Source: Streptomyces megasporus
Lineage (GTDB): Bacteria > Actinomycetota > Actinomycetes > Streptomycetales > Streptomycetaceae
Assembly (NCBI RefSeq): GCF_000718985.1
Contig: NZ_JODL01000038.1
Span: 1 to 64,000, forward strand
DNA: 64,000 nucleotides
Reading direction: 5' to 3'
Shown here: positions 37,354-45,936 of the stretch, piece after piece
Layout of the letters: the number at the start of each line of letters is the position of its first letter
Numbering within the stretch: position 1 is the first letter of the stretch
Made by a program: the position numbers and the translations under genes
Notes under the pieces: model-generated
The model's input: only the letters and a program-made list of their open reading frames with translations
Database searches by the model: none
Told to the model about the DNA's origin: nothing

Positions 37354-38109
37354 TCACAAAGCGGCCTGCCCGGCGGCGGCCTTGGCGGGCGGCTGGTCGA
37401 CGAAGCTGTACGGCGGCAGCGGTCCCGTCACCCGGATGTCCAGGTGCGGGTTCTCCCGGCCCAGCTTCTCGACGGCCGCCAGGAAGTCGTCGGAGGCGTG
37501 GCGGTCGAGCAGGAAGGAGAGGTTCGCCAGCCAACCGGACCCCTCCGGGCCGGGGACGCTCCGCCGGGCCAGGGGGGCCAGGGCGTCCTCGACCGACCGG
37601 GCGTCCTCGGTCTCGCGCTCGCGCACGGCGTTCGCCAGGAGTTCGCCCAGCCGCAGCTTGTCCTCGTAGGTGCCGCCACCGGAGGCGCGGTTGCGCTCCG
37701 CCAGGGACCGGGCCTCGTCGTTCTCGGCCAGGACCACGCGCAGCACCTCCTCCTCCCGGTGCACGGCCTTCACGTTGTACTCGGACCGGCCGTCCAGCTC
37801 CTCCAATTGCCGCGCGTAGTGCTCGGCGTTGTCGGCGAGCACCCGACGCACGGTCTCGTCGTCCTCGGACAGGCTGCCGAAACGCAGCGGCAGGACGCTT
37901 CCCTTGCCGCCCGCCTCGGTCAGCACGTGCTGGTGGGCCATGAGATCGCGCCGCTTGGGACGCAGGTCCTCGGGACAGTCGCTGATCAACGCCGCGAGGT
38001 CTCCCTCGCGGAGCACCCGCACCTCGCGCGGCGGTTCGCCGACTCCGGGGGCCTTCTCCGGCAGGGCCGGGTGGTCGGAGCGCGCTATCCCGTAGACGTA
38101 GACGCTCAC
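37354..38109 (-). CDS. gvpF: Gas vesicle protein GvpF/GvpL
   Basis: The 251-residue product begins [12 protein letters not shown] and contains [39 protein letters not shown] and a C-terminal ferredoxin-like domain ([20 protein letters not shown] and GPLPPYSFV), the two-domain GvpF/L layout. GvpF binds GvpA and is needed for vesicle nucleation. GTG 38109 overlaps the gvpA stop (GTGA). Confidence 0.92.
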   Translation of the reverse strand: MSVYVYGIARSDHPALPEKAPGVGEPPREVRVLREGDLAALISDCPEDLRPKRRDLMAHQHVLTEAGGKGSVLPLRFGSLSEDDETVRRVLADNAEHYARQLEELDGRSEYNVKAVHREEEVLRVVLAENDEARSLAERNRASGGGTYEDKLRLGELLANAVRERETEDARSVEDALAPLARRSVPGPEGSGWLANLSFLLDRHASDDFLAAVEKLGRENPHLDIRVTGPLPPYSFVDQPPAKAAAGQAAL

Positions 38110-38537
38110 TCGCTCTCCTCCTTGCGACGGCCGGCGGCGCGACGCCTGCGGGGCTCGGCCTCCTCCTCCTCGTCGGAGGAACGGCCCTGGCGGAAGGCGT
38201 CGGACAGGGTCTCGGCGGCCCCGGCCAGCGCGCCCTTGGTCTTGCTGTTCGCGCCGCTCTCGGTGGCGTTCTCCAACACCTCCGGCAGACCGGGCGACTT
38301 CCTGGGGCCGGACTCCAGGTCGAGGCGGTTGCACGCCTCGGCGAACCTCAGGTACGTGTCGACGCTCGCGACCACGACCCGTACGTCGATCTTCAGGATC
38401 TCGATGCCGACCAGCGAGACGCGGACGAACGCGTCGATCACCAGTCCTCGGTCCAGGATGAGTTCCAGGACGTCGTAGAGGCCGCTGCTGCCGCCTCCAC
38501 CCCCGGTGGACCGTTGGGCGGGAACTGCAGTGGTCAT
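38106..38537 (-). CDS. gvpA: Gas vesicle structural protein GvpA/GvpJ family
   Basis: The 143-residue protein has the GvpA core [20 protein letters not shown] then [20 protein letters not shown], the amphipathic repeat unit that forms the vesicle shell, followed by [13 protein letters not shown]. It differs from minimal GvpA in a Ser/Gly-rich head and a ~60-residue charged C-terminal tail (acidic, then RRRR), as in several actinobacterial GvpA homologues. It is flanked by gvpO and gvpF. Confidence 0.92.
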   Translation of the reverse strand: MTTAVPAQRSTGGGGGSSGLYDVLELILDRGLVIDAFVRVSLVGIEILKIDVRVVVASVDTYLRFAEACNRLDLESGPRKSPGLPEVLENATESGANSKTKGALAGAAETLSDAFRQGRSSDEEEEAEPRRRRAAGRRKEESE

Positions 38538-38567
38538 GGGGGAGCCACTCCTCTCCGGTGTCGGCTC

Positions 38568-38888
38568 TCAGCCGCGGTGGGACGAATCGGCCCGACCGCG
38601 TTCGTAGCGGCGGAGGCGGCGGTATCCGGTGAGCAGGCCCTCTCCGTCGAGGGTCACCTCGTACGTGGCCATCAGGCTCATCGTGTCCGGCACCCGCTCG
38701 AGTTCCAGGACCTCCACCTCCAGGGCCCAGCCGTCCCCGGTCCTCTCGAACCGGGACACGCTCTCCGCGCTCAGGCCCGTCAGGTCGGTGAACTCCGCCC
38801 GGGCCGTGCGCAGCACCTCGCCGGGCGAGAGGGGACGCCGTTCGTCCTCCACCGCGTGTGTGCTGTCGTCGTTCGTCTTCTCTGTCAT
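38568..38888 (-). CDS. gvpO: Gas vesicle protein GvpO
   Basis: The 106-residue protein shows the GvpO pattern: LSPGEVLRTARAEFTDLTGL and ALEVEVLELERVPDTMSLMA then TYEVTLDGEGLLTGYRRLRR. In haloarchaea GvpO regulates gas-vesicle gene expression; its role in actinobacteria is unclear. ATG 38888 follows GAGAGGAG. It is the first gene of the cluster, preceded by a 318-bp region with a perfect inverted repeat. Confidence 0.9.
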   Translation of the reverse strand: MTEKTNDDSTHAVEDERRPLSPGEVLRTARAEFTDLTGLSAESVSRFERTGDGWALEVEVLELERVPDTMSLMATYEVTLDGEGLLTGYRRLRRYERGRADSSHRG

Positions 38889-38962
38889 GGGCTCCTCTCC
38901 GACATCGGGTACCGCGAGGTTCCCCGCGCAAACCTCCGTGTTCGGAAAGGGAATTGGGGAAA

Positions 38963-38997
38963 CTCGCCGGAATTCCCGCCACCGGATTTCCGGCGAG
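38963..38997. promoter_or_regulatory. Perfect 10-bp inverted repeat in the gvpO leader
   Basis: CTCGCCGGAA (38963-38972) and TTCCGGCGAG (38988-38997) are exact reverse complements, 15 bases apart, 75-109 bp before gvpO. This could be a repressor site or an mRNA hairpin. Confidence 0.7.
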
Positions 38998-39194
38998 GCG
39001 TCGGACGGGTGATCGCGGATTCTCCCGAACTCCCTTGGATAAACGAGGGGAAGGGGCTCCGGGCGTCGAGTCCGCGTGACGGACAGGGCACTTACGAGTG
39101 ACGTCGGCAACGGGCGAGGGACTCCGGAGAGTTGTGACACAAGCGTGACGACACCACGATCGAGCCGGAACTTCCGGCTGCTCCACCGGCGGCG

Positions 39195-39200
39195 TACGGT
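39195..39200 (+). promoter_or_regulatory. -10 box (TACGGT) of the I78-like gene
   Basis: TACGGT ends 6 bases before ATG 39207, which has no ribosome site. This fits a leaderless transcript. Confidence 0.6.
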
Positions 39201-39206
39201 GCTGTC

Positions 39207-39422
39207 ATGGCACCGGTACCAGCGACCCCGAACACGCCGGACGACGACCCCGAGACCTACGTCGGGCTCGACGTCCGCACCGCCGAACGGCAGGCCCGCG
39301 AACGTGGTTGGACCACCGTGCGGGCCCTCCCGCCGGACGCGGTGATCACCATGGAGTACCTCTCCGGGCGGCTGAACTTCACCGTCGAGAACGGCACCGT
39401 GATCCGCAGTTGGAAGGGCTGA
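39207..39422 (+). CDS. I78-like peptidase inhibitor family protein
   Basis: The 71-residue protein contains ERQARERGWTTVRALPPDAV and ITMEYLSGRLNFTVENGTVI. These fit the I78 inhibitor core in which a (V/I)TM(D/E)Y strand is followed by RLN, an acidic loop and a short strand. Classical I78 members have paired Cys residues, which are absent here. No signal peptide is seen, so an intracellular role is likely if it is functional. It is divergent from gvpO. Confidence 0.7.
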   Translation: MAPVPATPNTPDDDPETYVGLDVRTAERQARERGWTTVRALPPDAVITMEYLSGRLNFTVENGTVIRSWKG

Positions 39423-39431
39423 CGCGAACGC

Positions 39432-39487
39432 CGACGGCCCCCGCCCGCCTCCCGGATCGGAACGAGGGGAGGGGGCGGGGGCCGTCG
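39432..39487. terminator. Hairpin after the I78-like gene
   Basis: A perfect 15-bp stem (39432-39446 with 39473-39487) encloses a loop containing further complementary C/G runs. It lies between convergent genes. Confidence 0.8.
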
Positions 39488-39608
39488 TGGCGCGGGGGAG
39501 AAGGGTGCGTACCGACTCCGCCGCTCCCGGCGTCCAACCGACGCCGTACGGGCGTCGGTTCGCGGGCGCCGGATACCGGGTGCCGGGTGCCGGGTGCCGG
39601 TCCCGAGG

Positions 39609-40619
39609 TCACTTCCGCGGCCCGAGCGGCGCGGTGCGGGACACCGTGCGTTCCCCGGGGGGTCTGCGGCTGCCGCCGGGGGTGACGGGCGAGCGCTCCG
39701 AACGGGCCGCGTGCCGGGCCGCGTGGGAGGGGTGGTGCGTGCGGGGGTCCCCGGCACGGCCCGACCGGTCGGAGGAGCGGGCGGAGAGCACGGGTTCGGG
39801 GGACGGGAGCGGCGGCCGGGCGCCGGGCCGCCCGGTCCGGGTCGGGCCGACGGCCGAGGGCCACAGCCGGACGGACACGGGCGCGGAGCCTTCCCGCAAC
39901 CGGTACCAGCGACTCAGCAGATACGCCTCGACACGGGTGATGAGCGGCTCGAACCAGGGCAGCGCCAACAGGATCAACAGCCCGGCGGTCCAACCGAGGA
40001 GCACGTCGCTGACCCAGTGGGTGCCGATGAAGACGGTGGTGACCCCGACCCCGAGCGCGAAGACGGCGGCGACGACGGACAGCCAACGCCGTGCCCGCGG
40101 CGTGGTGGCCAGATAGGCCAGGATGCCCCAGGTGACCACGGCGTTGGCGGTGTGGCCGGAGGGAAATATGTCACCGGTCAGGAACATCTCGTTCGCGCCG
40201 ATGCGGTTGGCGTAGTGCGGCCCCTCGCGGCCCATGCCGAGTTTCGCCGCGCCCACGGTCACGTTCAGCAGCAGCAGGGAGGTGCCCAGGGCCAGCAGGG
40301 GACGCAGGGTTCGTTGCCGCCAGGAGCGCCAGCCGAGCCAGGCGGCGACCAACACCGCGGTGGGGCCGCGCTGGCCCAGCACCACGAAGTAGTCGAGGAA
40401 GGCGTGTATCTCCGGCCACTGTTTGTAAGGGCGGAAGAGCATGACCTGCCAGTCCAGCCGGACGAGCCGGGAGGTGGTCAGCACCGCCGCCACGATGACC
40501 GCGTAGAGCCCCAGCGTGGTGAAGAAGAGCGCCTTGCGGGTGCCGCTCATCCCCGGTGGGGGAGCGAGCGGCCGCGCTGGCTCCTGTTCCAGGCGGGCGA
40601 AGATCCGGTCGGTACGCAC
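39609..40619 (-). CDS. PAP2-type phosphatase, membrane-bound
   Basis: The ~336-residue protein has several transmembrane helices (ALFFTTLGLYAVIVAAVLTT, then LLALGTSLLLLNVTVGAAKL) and the PAP2 motifs KLGMGREGP (C1 region), FPSGHTANAVVTW (C2) and GTHWVSDVLLGW (C3, catalytic His). It likely dephosphorylates a lipid or polyprenyl phosphate outside the membrane. The ~85-residue C-terminal tail is Pro/Arg/Ser-rich and disordered. GTG 40619 lies 7 bases after TAATCT, so a leaderless start is preferred over the longer frame. Confidence 0.88.
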   Translation of the reverse strand: MRTDRIFARLEQEPARPLAPPPGMSGTRKALFFTTLGLYAVIVAAVLTTSRLVRLDWQVMLFRPYKQWPEIHAFLDYFVVLGQRGPTAVLVAAWLGWRSWRQRTLRPLLALGTSLLLLNVTVGAAKLGMGREGPHYANRIGANEMFLTGDIFPSGHTANAVVTWGILAYLATTPRARRWLSVVAAVFALGVGVTTVFIGTHWVSDVLLGWTAGLLILLALPWFEPLITRVEAYLLSRWYRLREGSAPVSVRLWPSAVGPTRTGRPGARPPLPSPEPVLSARSSDRSGRAGDPRTHHPSHAARHAARSERSPVTPGGSRRPPGERTVSRTAPLGPRK

Positions 40620-40626
40620 TCCATCG

Positions 40627-40632
40627 AGATTA
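40627..40632 (-). promoter_or_regulatory. -10 box (TAATCT) of the PAP2 gene
   Basis: TAATCT on the minus strand ends 7 bases before GTG 40619. Confidence 0.6.
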
Positions 40633-41100
40633 CAGGCGGTGACGGGCGGCATAGCACCGGGCACCGACATTCGTAATGCCTATGTGATGTGGAAACTTCT
40701 CCGCCCAAGACTTCCACGACCTGTTTTTCCCGGTGGTGAACCCGGTGGCGAAGAGGCCTGCCGCTTTTCCGTCCGAAGATCTCCCGGAAGCTATTGGAGT
40801 GGTCTGCCGTGTTCTTTTTCCCTTGCGGACGGGCGCAGTCAACCGTTCATTAACCGGTCGGTTCGCGCGAGTCCGCCCGGGGCGCTTCACGGACCGCGCG
40901 GCCACACCTCTCCGCCCCCGCGGGACCGGGCGCCCGCACGGATGTGGGGATGATGTCAAGGTGAGGCGGGCCACGCGAGCGCGCGGAGGACTCGCGTACG
41001 CTAACGGGTCACTCGCCCCTCGCACCGGGCCGGACGCCGTCCCCGCGTCCCGGCGTTCCCCACGGTGGCGACGGGTGCGAGCGCAACAGGAGGTGCGTAC
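40633..41100. other. Divergent region PAP2 / MFS exporter
   Basis: About 470 bp have no supported gene. A TetR-type inverted repeat lies at 40852-40863 and a TACGCT box at about 40998. The left part is AT-rich for this genome. No regulator gene is present next to the exporter. Confidence 0.5.
40852..40863. promoter_or_regulatory. TetR-type inverted repeat (AACCG-GT-CGGTT)
   Basis: A perfect 5-bp inverted repeat with a 2-bp centre lies within a TTAACCGGTCGGTT context, the usual form of TetR-family operators in Streptomyces, about 240 bp before the MFS gene. Confidence 0.55.
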
Positions 41101-42870
41101 ATGTCCGGGACGACCACGGCCGGAGCCACCAGGGCGGCGGACGTCCCCCGACAGAGGCCGCGAAGGGCGGCGGAGCGGACGCGGAGGAGGGCGCGGAAAG
41201 GGCGTGGGAGCGTTCCGTCCGGCCTGACGGGCCCCGCCAACCGGTGGACCGTGCTCGTCGTCCTCTGCGCCAGCCTGCTGCTCGTGGCGATGGACGCCAC
41301 CGTGCTGCACGTCGCCGTCCCCGCCGTCTCCGAGACGCTGCGGCCCGGGGCCGCCGAACTGCTGTGGATCGTCGACGCCTACCCGCTCGTCTGCGCGTCC
41401 CTGCTCATCCTCTTCGGCACCCTCGGGGACCGGGTGGGGCGGCGCCGGGTGCTGCTGGGGGGATACGCCGCCTTCGGCCTCGCCTCGGCCTTGGCCGCGT
41501 ACGCGAGCGGCCCCGGGACGCTGATCGCGGCGCGGGCGCTCCAGGGCGTCGGCGGCGCCATGATCATGCCCGCCACCCTGTCGATCCTGCGGCAGGTCTT
41601 CCCCGACCGTCGCGAGCGGGCGCTGGCCATCGGCGTGTGGAGCGCGGTCGCCGCCGTCGGCGCCGCCGTCGGGCCACTGGTCGGCGGCGCCCTGTTGGAG
41701 CACTTCTGGTGGGGCTCGATCTTCCTGGTCAACGTCCCGCTGATGCTGCTGTGCATCCCCGTCGGACGGTGGCTGCTGCCGGAGTCCACCGGGGAGCGGG
41801 ACGGCCCCTGGGACGTGCTGGGCGCCCTCGTGGCCGCCGCCGGGCTGGGCGCGCTGATCCTCGGCGTCAAACGGGCCGGCGAGGGCGAGGTGGTCCACAT
41901 CGGGACGGTGGGGCCCGTCGTGCTGGGGGTGGCGCTGCTCGCGCTCTTCGTGCGCCGCCAGCGCCGTCGCCGTCACCCCCTGGTGGACTGCGGCAGCCTG
42001 ACCCGGCCCGGTTTCGGTACGGCCGTTGCCTGCATCGTGCTGACCGTGCTGGCGCTGGTGGGCCTGGCACTGATCGCCGCCCAGTACCTCCAGCTCGTCC
42101 TGGGGCTCAGCCCCCTGCGGACCGGCCTGCGGCTGCTGCCGCTCAGCCTCGCCGCGATCGCCGCGGGGCTGGCCGGCGCCCGCCTGCTGCGCCTGCTGGG
42201 GCCGCGCACCATGGTCGCCCTGGGCTTCGTGCTCACCGCCGCCGCGGTGCTGCTGCTGACCGGGGTCGGCGAGCAGGACCGCCCCCTCCTGCTGGCCGGC
42301 GGATTCGTCCTGCTCGGCTTCGGTCTGGAGACGACGCTGTTCGGCTCCTACGAGTCGATGCTCAACGAGGCGCCGGCCCGCCAGGCGGGCGGTGCCGCCG
42401 CGATCGGCGAGACCGCCTACCAGCTCGGCGCGGGGTGCGGCATCGCCGTCCTGGGCACCGTCATGAACGCCGTCTACGCCCCGGGGGTGCGGCAGGTGGC
42501 GGGGGTGCCGGAGAGCGCCGGGAGGGACGCCGCGCACTCGCTGGGGGAGGCGTACGAGATCGCCGAGCGGCTCGGCGGCCCGGCCGGGGAGGCGCTGCGC
42601 GTGGCGGCGCGGGAGTCGTTCGTCCACGGCCTCCATGTGTCGCTGCTGGTCAGCGCCGGGCTGCTGCTGCTCGGCGCGCTGGCCGCGCTGCGGCTGCCGC
42701 GCACGGTGGAGCCCTCGGCGGGGGACGGGGAGGACGTCCCCGGGCAGGAGGCCCGGAAGCCCGGCGCGGACGCCGCAGAGCACGCCACCGAGCACGTCAC
42801 GGAGAACACCGCCGAGCCGTCCGGGCGGCAGGACGGCCCCCTCTTGTCCGGCGGCGTCGCCCGTCCGTAA
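41101..42870 (+). CDS. MFS drug exporter, DHA2 (EmrB/QacA) type
   Basis: The 589-residue protein shows about 14 hydrophobic segments after a basic N-terminus. It has the MFS motif A GTLGDRVGRRRVLLGGYAAF, the antiporter motif C AVGPLVGGALLEHFWW, and VLCASLLLVAMDATVLHVAV as helix 1, typical of DHA2 proton-drug antiporters. The substrate is unknown. ATG 41101 follows AGGAGG with 6-base spacing. The C-terminal ~50 residues are charged and disordered. No TetR gene is adjacent, although a TetR-type site lies upstream. Confidence 0.92.
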   Translation: MSGTTTAGATRAADVPRQRPRRAAERTRRRARKGRGSVPSGLTGPANRWTVLVVLCASLLLVAMDATVLHVAVPAVSETLRPGAAELLWIVDAYPLVCASLLILFGTLGDRVGRRRVLLGGYAAFGLASALAAYASGPGTLIAARALQGVGGAMIMPATLSILRQVFPDRRERALAIGVWSAVAAVGAAVGPLVGGALLEHFWWGSIFLVNVPLMLLCIPVGRWLLPESTGERDGPWDVLGALVAAAGLGALILGVKRAGEGEVVHIGTVGPVVLGVALLALFVRRQRRRRHPLVDCGSLTRPGFGTAVACIVLTVLALVGLALIAAQYLQLVLGLSPLRTGLRLLPLSLAAIAAGLAGARLLRLLGPRTMVALGFVLTAAAVLLLTGVGEQDRPLLLAGGFVLLGFGLETTLFGSYESMLNEAPARQAGGAAAIGETAYQLGAGCGIAVLGTVMNAVYAPGVRQVAGVPESAGRDAAHSLGEAYEIAERLGGPAGEALRVAARESFVHGLHVSLLVSAGLLLLGALAALRLPRTVEPSAGDGEDVPGQEARKPGADAAEHATEHVTENTAEPSGRQDGPLLSGGVARP

Positions 42871-42925
42871 CGTCGGGCGGACACCCGGAGATCGCACCGC
42901 GAAGACCGCTCTGCCGGAGGCCCTC

Positions 42926-43712
42926 ATGCCCAGCTCCGCCCCGCCCTTCGACCCCGCCGACCCGCTCGGCCTGGACGACCTGCTCGAACCGGAGGACCTG
43001 GCGGTGCGCGACACTGTCCGCTCCTGGGCCGCCGACCGGGTGCTGCCGCACGTCGCCGAGTGGTACGAGCGTGGCGAGGTGCCCGGCATCCGCGAACTGG
43101 CCCGCGAACTCGGCTCGATCGGCGCCCTGGGCATGTCCCTGGAGGGCTACGGCTGTGCGGGCGCGTCCGCCGTTCAGTACGGGCTGGCCTGCCTGGAGTT
43201 GGAGGCCGCCGACTCCGGCATCCGCTCGCTGGTCTCCGTCCAGGGTTCGCTGGCGATGTACGCGATCCACCGCTACGGATCGAAGGAGCAGAAGCAGCGG
43301 TGGCTGCCGCGGATGGCGTCCGCGGCTTCGTGGTGCCGACCGACACCCCGGGCTTCTCCGCGCCGCCGATCAAGCACAAGCTGTCGCTGCGGGCCTCGGT
43401 CACCAGCGAACTCGTCCTGGACGGGGTGCGGTTGCCCGCCGACGCCGTCCTGCCGGAGGTGCGCGGCGGAGGATGGACGCGGGGCGGCTCCGTCCCGAAC
43501 AGGTCAGCTTCGGCAAGCTCAACAACGTGCGGGAGGCGATCGAGATCTGCCGTACCGCGCGGACGATCCTGGGCGCCAACGGGATCTCCCTGGAGTACCC
43601 GGTCATGCGGCACGCCACGAACCTGGAGTCGGTGCTGACCTACGAGGGCACCGTGGAGATGCACCAACTCGTGCTGGGCAAGGCGCTCACCGGCCTGGAC
43701 GCCTTCCGATGA
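42926..43712 (+). pseudogene. Acyl-CoA dehydrogenase (glutaryl-CoA dehydrogenase-like) with two internal deletions
   Basis: Three in-order pieces in three frames belong to one protein. The first is residues from LEPEDLAVRDTVRSWAADRV to QKQRWLPRMAS (frame of ATG 42926), then DGVRGFVVPTDTPGFSAPPI (from ~43310) up to VLPEVRG, then RRMDAGRLRPEQVSFGKLNN to the end KALTGLDAFR at 43712. Two segments of the usual ~400-residue protein are missing, including the FAD-binding and catalytic-base regions. The junctions coincide with short direct repeats (GGCGTCCG and GCGCGGC). The enzyme cannot be functional as read. Confidence 0.8.
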
Positions 43713-43761
43713 GCCTCCCCTCGGGCCCCGCCCGCCGGGCCGTCCGCTCCGGCCGGGGTGC

Positions 43762-44205
43762 TCAGCTCTGGTTGAAGAAGCCGTCCCCGACGGTGCGCTG
43801 GTCCACGCCGCTGACCACCTCGTAGTCGGAGGGGGTCAGCAGGAAGACGCGCGTGGCCACGCGGTCGATCGAACCGCGCAGGCCGAAGATCAGGCCGGCG
43901 GCGAAGTCGACGACCCGCTTGGCGTCGGCGGGCTCCATGGCCGTGAGGTTCATGATGACCGGGACGCCGTCCCGGAACAGTTCGCCGATGGTCCGGGCGT
44001 CCCCGAAGCCGTCCGGGGTGATCGTGGCGATCCGGGCTCCCTGGCCGTGGGCGGTCTCCGCGGTGACCCGCACCCGCGGGTCGGTGGCCCAGGTGTCACG
44101 GACGTCCTCGGACTCGGAGCCCTCGGCATACTCGTCGTCGTAGTAGCGCATCTCGCTGTCGTCGACGAGGCCCAGCCAGGCACTCGCCTTGCGCACCGAT
44201 CCCAT
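43762..44205 (-). CDS. SepF-family cell division protein
   Basis: The 147-residue protein starts [20 protein letters not shown] and has the SepF core: [40 protein letters not shown] and [20 protein letters not shown], then [12 protein letters not shown]. SepF bundles FtsZ and anchors it to the membrane through an N-terminal amphipathic helix. It lies outside the ftsZ cluster, so it is probably one of the accessory SepF paralogues of Streptomyces. Confidence 0.9.
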   Translation of the reverse strand: MGSVRKASAWLGLVDDSEMRYYDDEYAEGSESEDVRDTWATDPRVRVTAETAHGQGARIATITPDGFGDARTIGELFRDGVPVIMNLTAMEPADAKRVVDFAAGLIFGLRGSIDRVATRVFLLTPSDYEVVSGVDQRTVGDGFFNQS

Positions 44206-44488
44206 GGACGCCTCCTCTCACAAGCACGGTCCACCGTGTTTGGCAGTGCCTCCGCCGCGGGGCCCGCACCCCTATGGTCGTCCATGATGCTGACAACGCG
44301 CCAAACAGTTACCCATTCCGCACGGGATTCGTGACGGTACTGGTGCACAAGGCGCGTGGGAGCGCGGTGCCGGAGCGGGCATCGAAGCCGCACGCGGGGG
44401 GTGACGCGGGGCGGGGCCGGCGGTCTCGCCGGTCGGGTGGTCACCGAGGGCATACGGGTGAAGTTGCCCGCTATCGTGGCGAACACTC

Positions 44489-45718
44489 ATGCGACAAGAG
44501 AACGGGGGGAGCTTGTTCGGCATCATCAGGCCGTGTCGACACCGGCTGGACGAGGGGACGAGAGCCGCGTGGACGGCCCATCTGTGCGGTCTCTGCCTGG
44601 CGTTGCGCGGCGACCACGGCCAGTTCGCCCGGATCGCCACCAACTACGACGGACTCGTGGTGTCGGTGTTGACCGAGGCTCAGATCGAGCGCGGTAACGA
44701 CGGGTTCGACGGTCTGCGGCGCACCGCGGGTCCGTGCCCGCTGCGCGGGATGCGCACCGCCTCCGTGGCCCGGGGCGAGGGGGCCCGACTGGCCGCGACG
44801 GTCTCCCTGGTGTTGGCCTCGGCGAAGGTGCGCGACCACGTCGCCGACGGGGACGGGGTGTTGGCGCGGCGCCCGATGGCGGCGGCGGCGCGCAGGGTGG
44901 CGGCCGGCTGGGACCGGGCGGGCGCGCGCACCGGGGCCGAACTCGGCTTCGACACCACGGTGTTGACCGAGGCCGTGGAGCGACAGCCGTCGATCGAGGC
45001 GGCCGTGGGGCCGGGCGGTTCGCTGCTCGCGGTCACCGAGCCCACCGAGACCGCGACCGCCGCGGCCTTCGCCCACACCGCCGTCCTGGCCGGTCGGCCG
45101 GGCAACGCGGCGCCGCTGGCCGAGGCCGGTCGGTTCTTCGGCCGTCTGGCGCACCTGTTGGACGCGGTGGAGGACCTGGCCGCCGACGAGCGGTCGGGCG
45201 CCTGGAACCCGATAGCCGTCACCGGCACACCGCTGCCCGAGGTGCGGCGGCTGTGCGACGACGCGGCGCGCGGCATCCGACTGGCCCTGCGGGACGTGGA
45301 GTTCGCGGACGCGGAGGGCGCGGCCCTGGTGCGCGCGCTGCTCGACCACGAGGTGCGGCACGCGGTGCGGCGGTCGTTCGCCGAGGGACGCGTCACCCCG
45401 CCCCGCACCGGAGCGCCGCATCCCGGAGCGCCGTTGCCGGGGACGCCGTACCCACCGGGTCCGCCGCGTCCCGAACCACCGCGCCGTCGCCGGGGGTTGT
45501 TGGCCGGATGTGCCGTGTGGTCGGTGCTGTTCTGCACCGGTCAGGTTTGCTGCCGCGAGGAGTACGACGACCCCTGGAAGGAGCGCAAACGCGAGGGTCT
45601 GTGTCACTCCTGCGACTGTTCGGGCTGCGGCGACTGCTGCAATTGCTGCGAGTGCTGTAACTGCTGCGGTGAGGACGGATGTTGCGGAAATTGCGGTTGT
45701 GACTGCGGATGCAGTTGA
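44489..45718 (+). CDS. DUF5685-family protein with Cys-rich C-terminal tail
   Basis: The 409-residue protein has the family start LFGIIRPCRHRLDEGTRAAW and HLCGLCLALRGDHGQFARIA, a helical middle, and the LAHLLDAVEDLAADERSGAW segment with a DxxxD-like pair that could hold metal. After a Pro-rich linker and a hydrophobic stretch (GLLAGCAVWSVLFCTGQVCC), the last ~60 residues contain about 20 Cys residues, many in CC pairs. The function is unknown; the tail suggests metal binding. ATG 44489 is the likely start, with TATCGT at 44472-44477 as a possible -10 box. It is divergent from sepF. Confidence 0.85.
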   Translation: MRQENGGSLFGIIRPCRHRLDEGTRAAWTAHLCGLCLALRGDHGQFARIATNYDGLVVSVLTEAQIERGNDGFDGLRRTAGPCPLRGMRTASVARGEGARLAATVSLVLASAKVRDHVADGDGVLARRPMAAAARRVAAGWDRAGARTGAELGFDTTVLTEAVERQPSIEAAVGPGGSLLAVTEPTETATAAAFAHTAVLAGRPGNAAPLAEAGRFFGRLAHLLDAVEDLAADERSGAWNPIAVTGTPLPEVRRLCDDAARGIRLALRDVEFADAEGAALVRALLDHEVRHAVRRSFAEGRVTPPRTGAPHPGAPLPGTPYPPGPPRPEPPRRRRGLLAGCAVWSVLFCTGQVCCREEYDDPWKERKREGLCHSCDCSGCGDCCNCCECCNCCGEDGCCGNCGCDCGCS

Positions 45719-45936
45719 CGAGGGCGGGGGACGGTCGGTGTCCGATATGTGGGGCGACCGGTGCGCTCAGCGCCACATTTTGTCGCCGGACCTCTTGCGC
45801 GCCGTGATCCAGCGTGTGAATACTCCCCACAGCGCTTGTCAGGAACGCGTCGAACAGCGAGTTCCCGGCGGCGCCGCGCGTGCCCGCACCCCACAACGCG
45901 GGTCCCCCCCGTTTCCTTCACAGGAGGAAGAAACCA

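Larger units (their letters stand above)
38889..39206. other. Divergent control region gvpO / I78-like gene
   Basis: The 318-bp, comparatively AT-rich region holds the gvpO leader with a perfect inverted repeat (38963-38997) and, on the other side, a TACGGT box for the 39207 gene. A weak GTTT-14-GGGAGA pattern on the minus strand resembles sigma-B-type promoters only loosely. Confidence 0.5.

Noticed and set aside
44272..44488. A short coding frame beginning near 44274
   Set aside because: It overlaps the sepF/DUF5685 divergent promoter region, has no ribosome site and matches no family.
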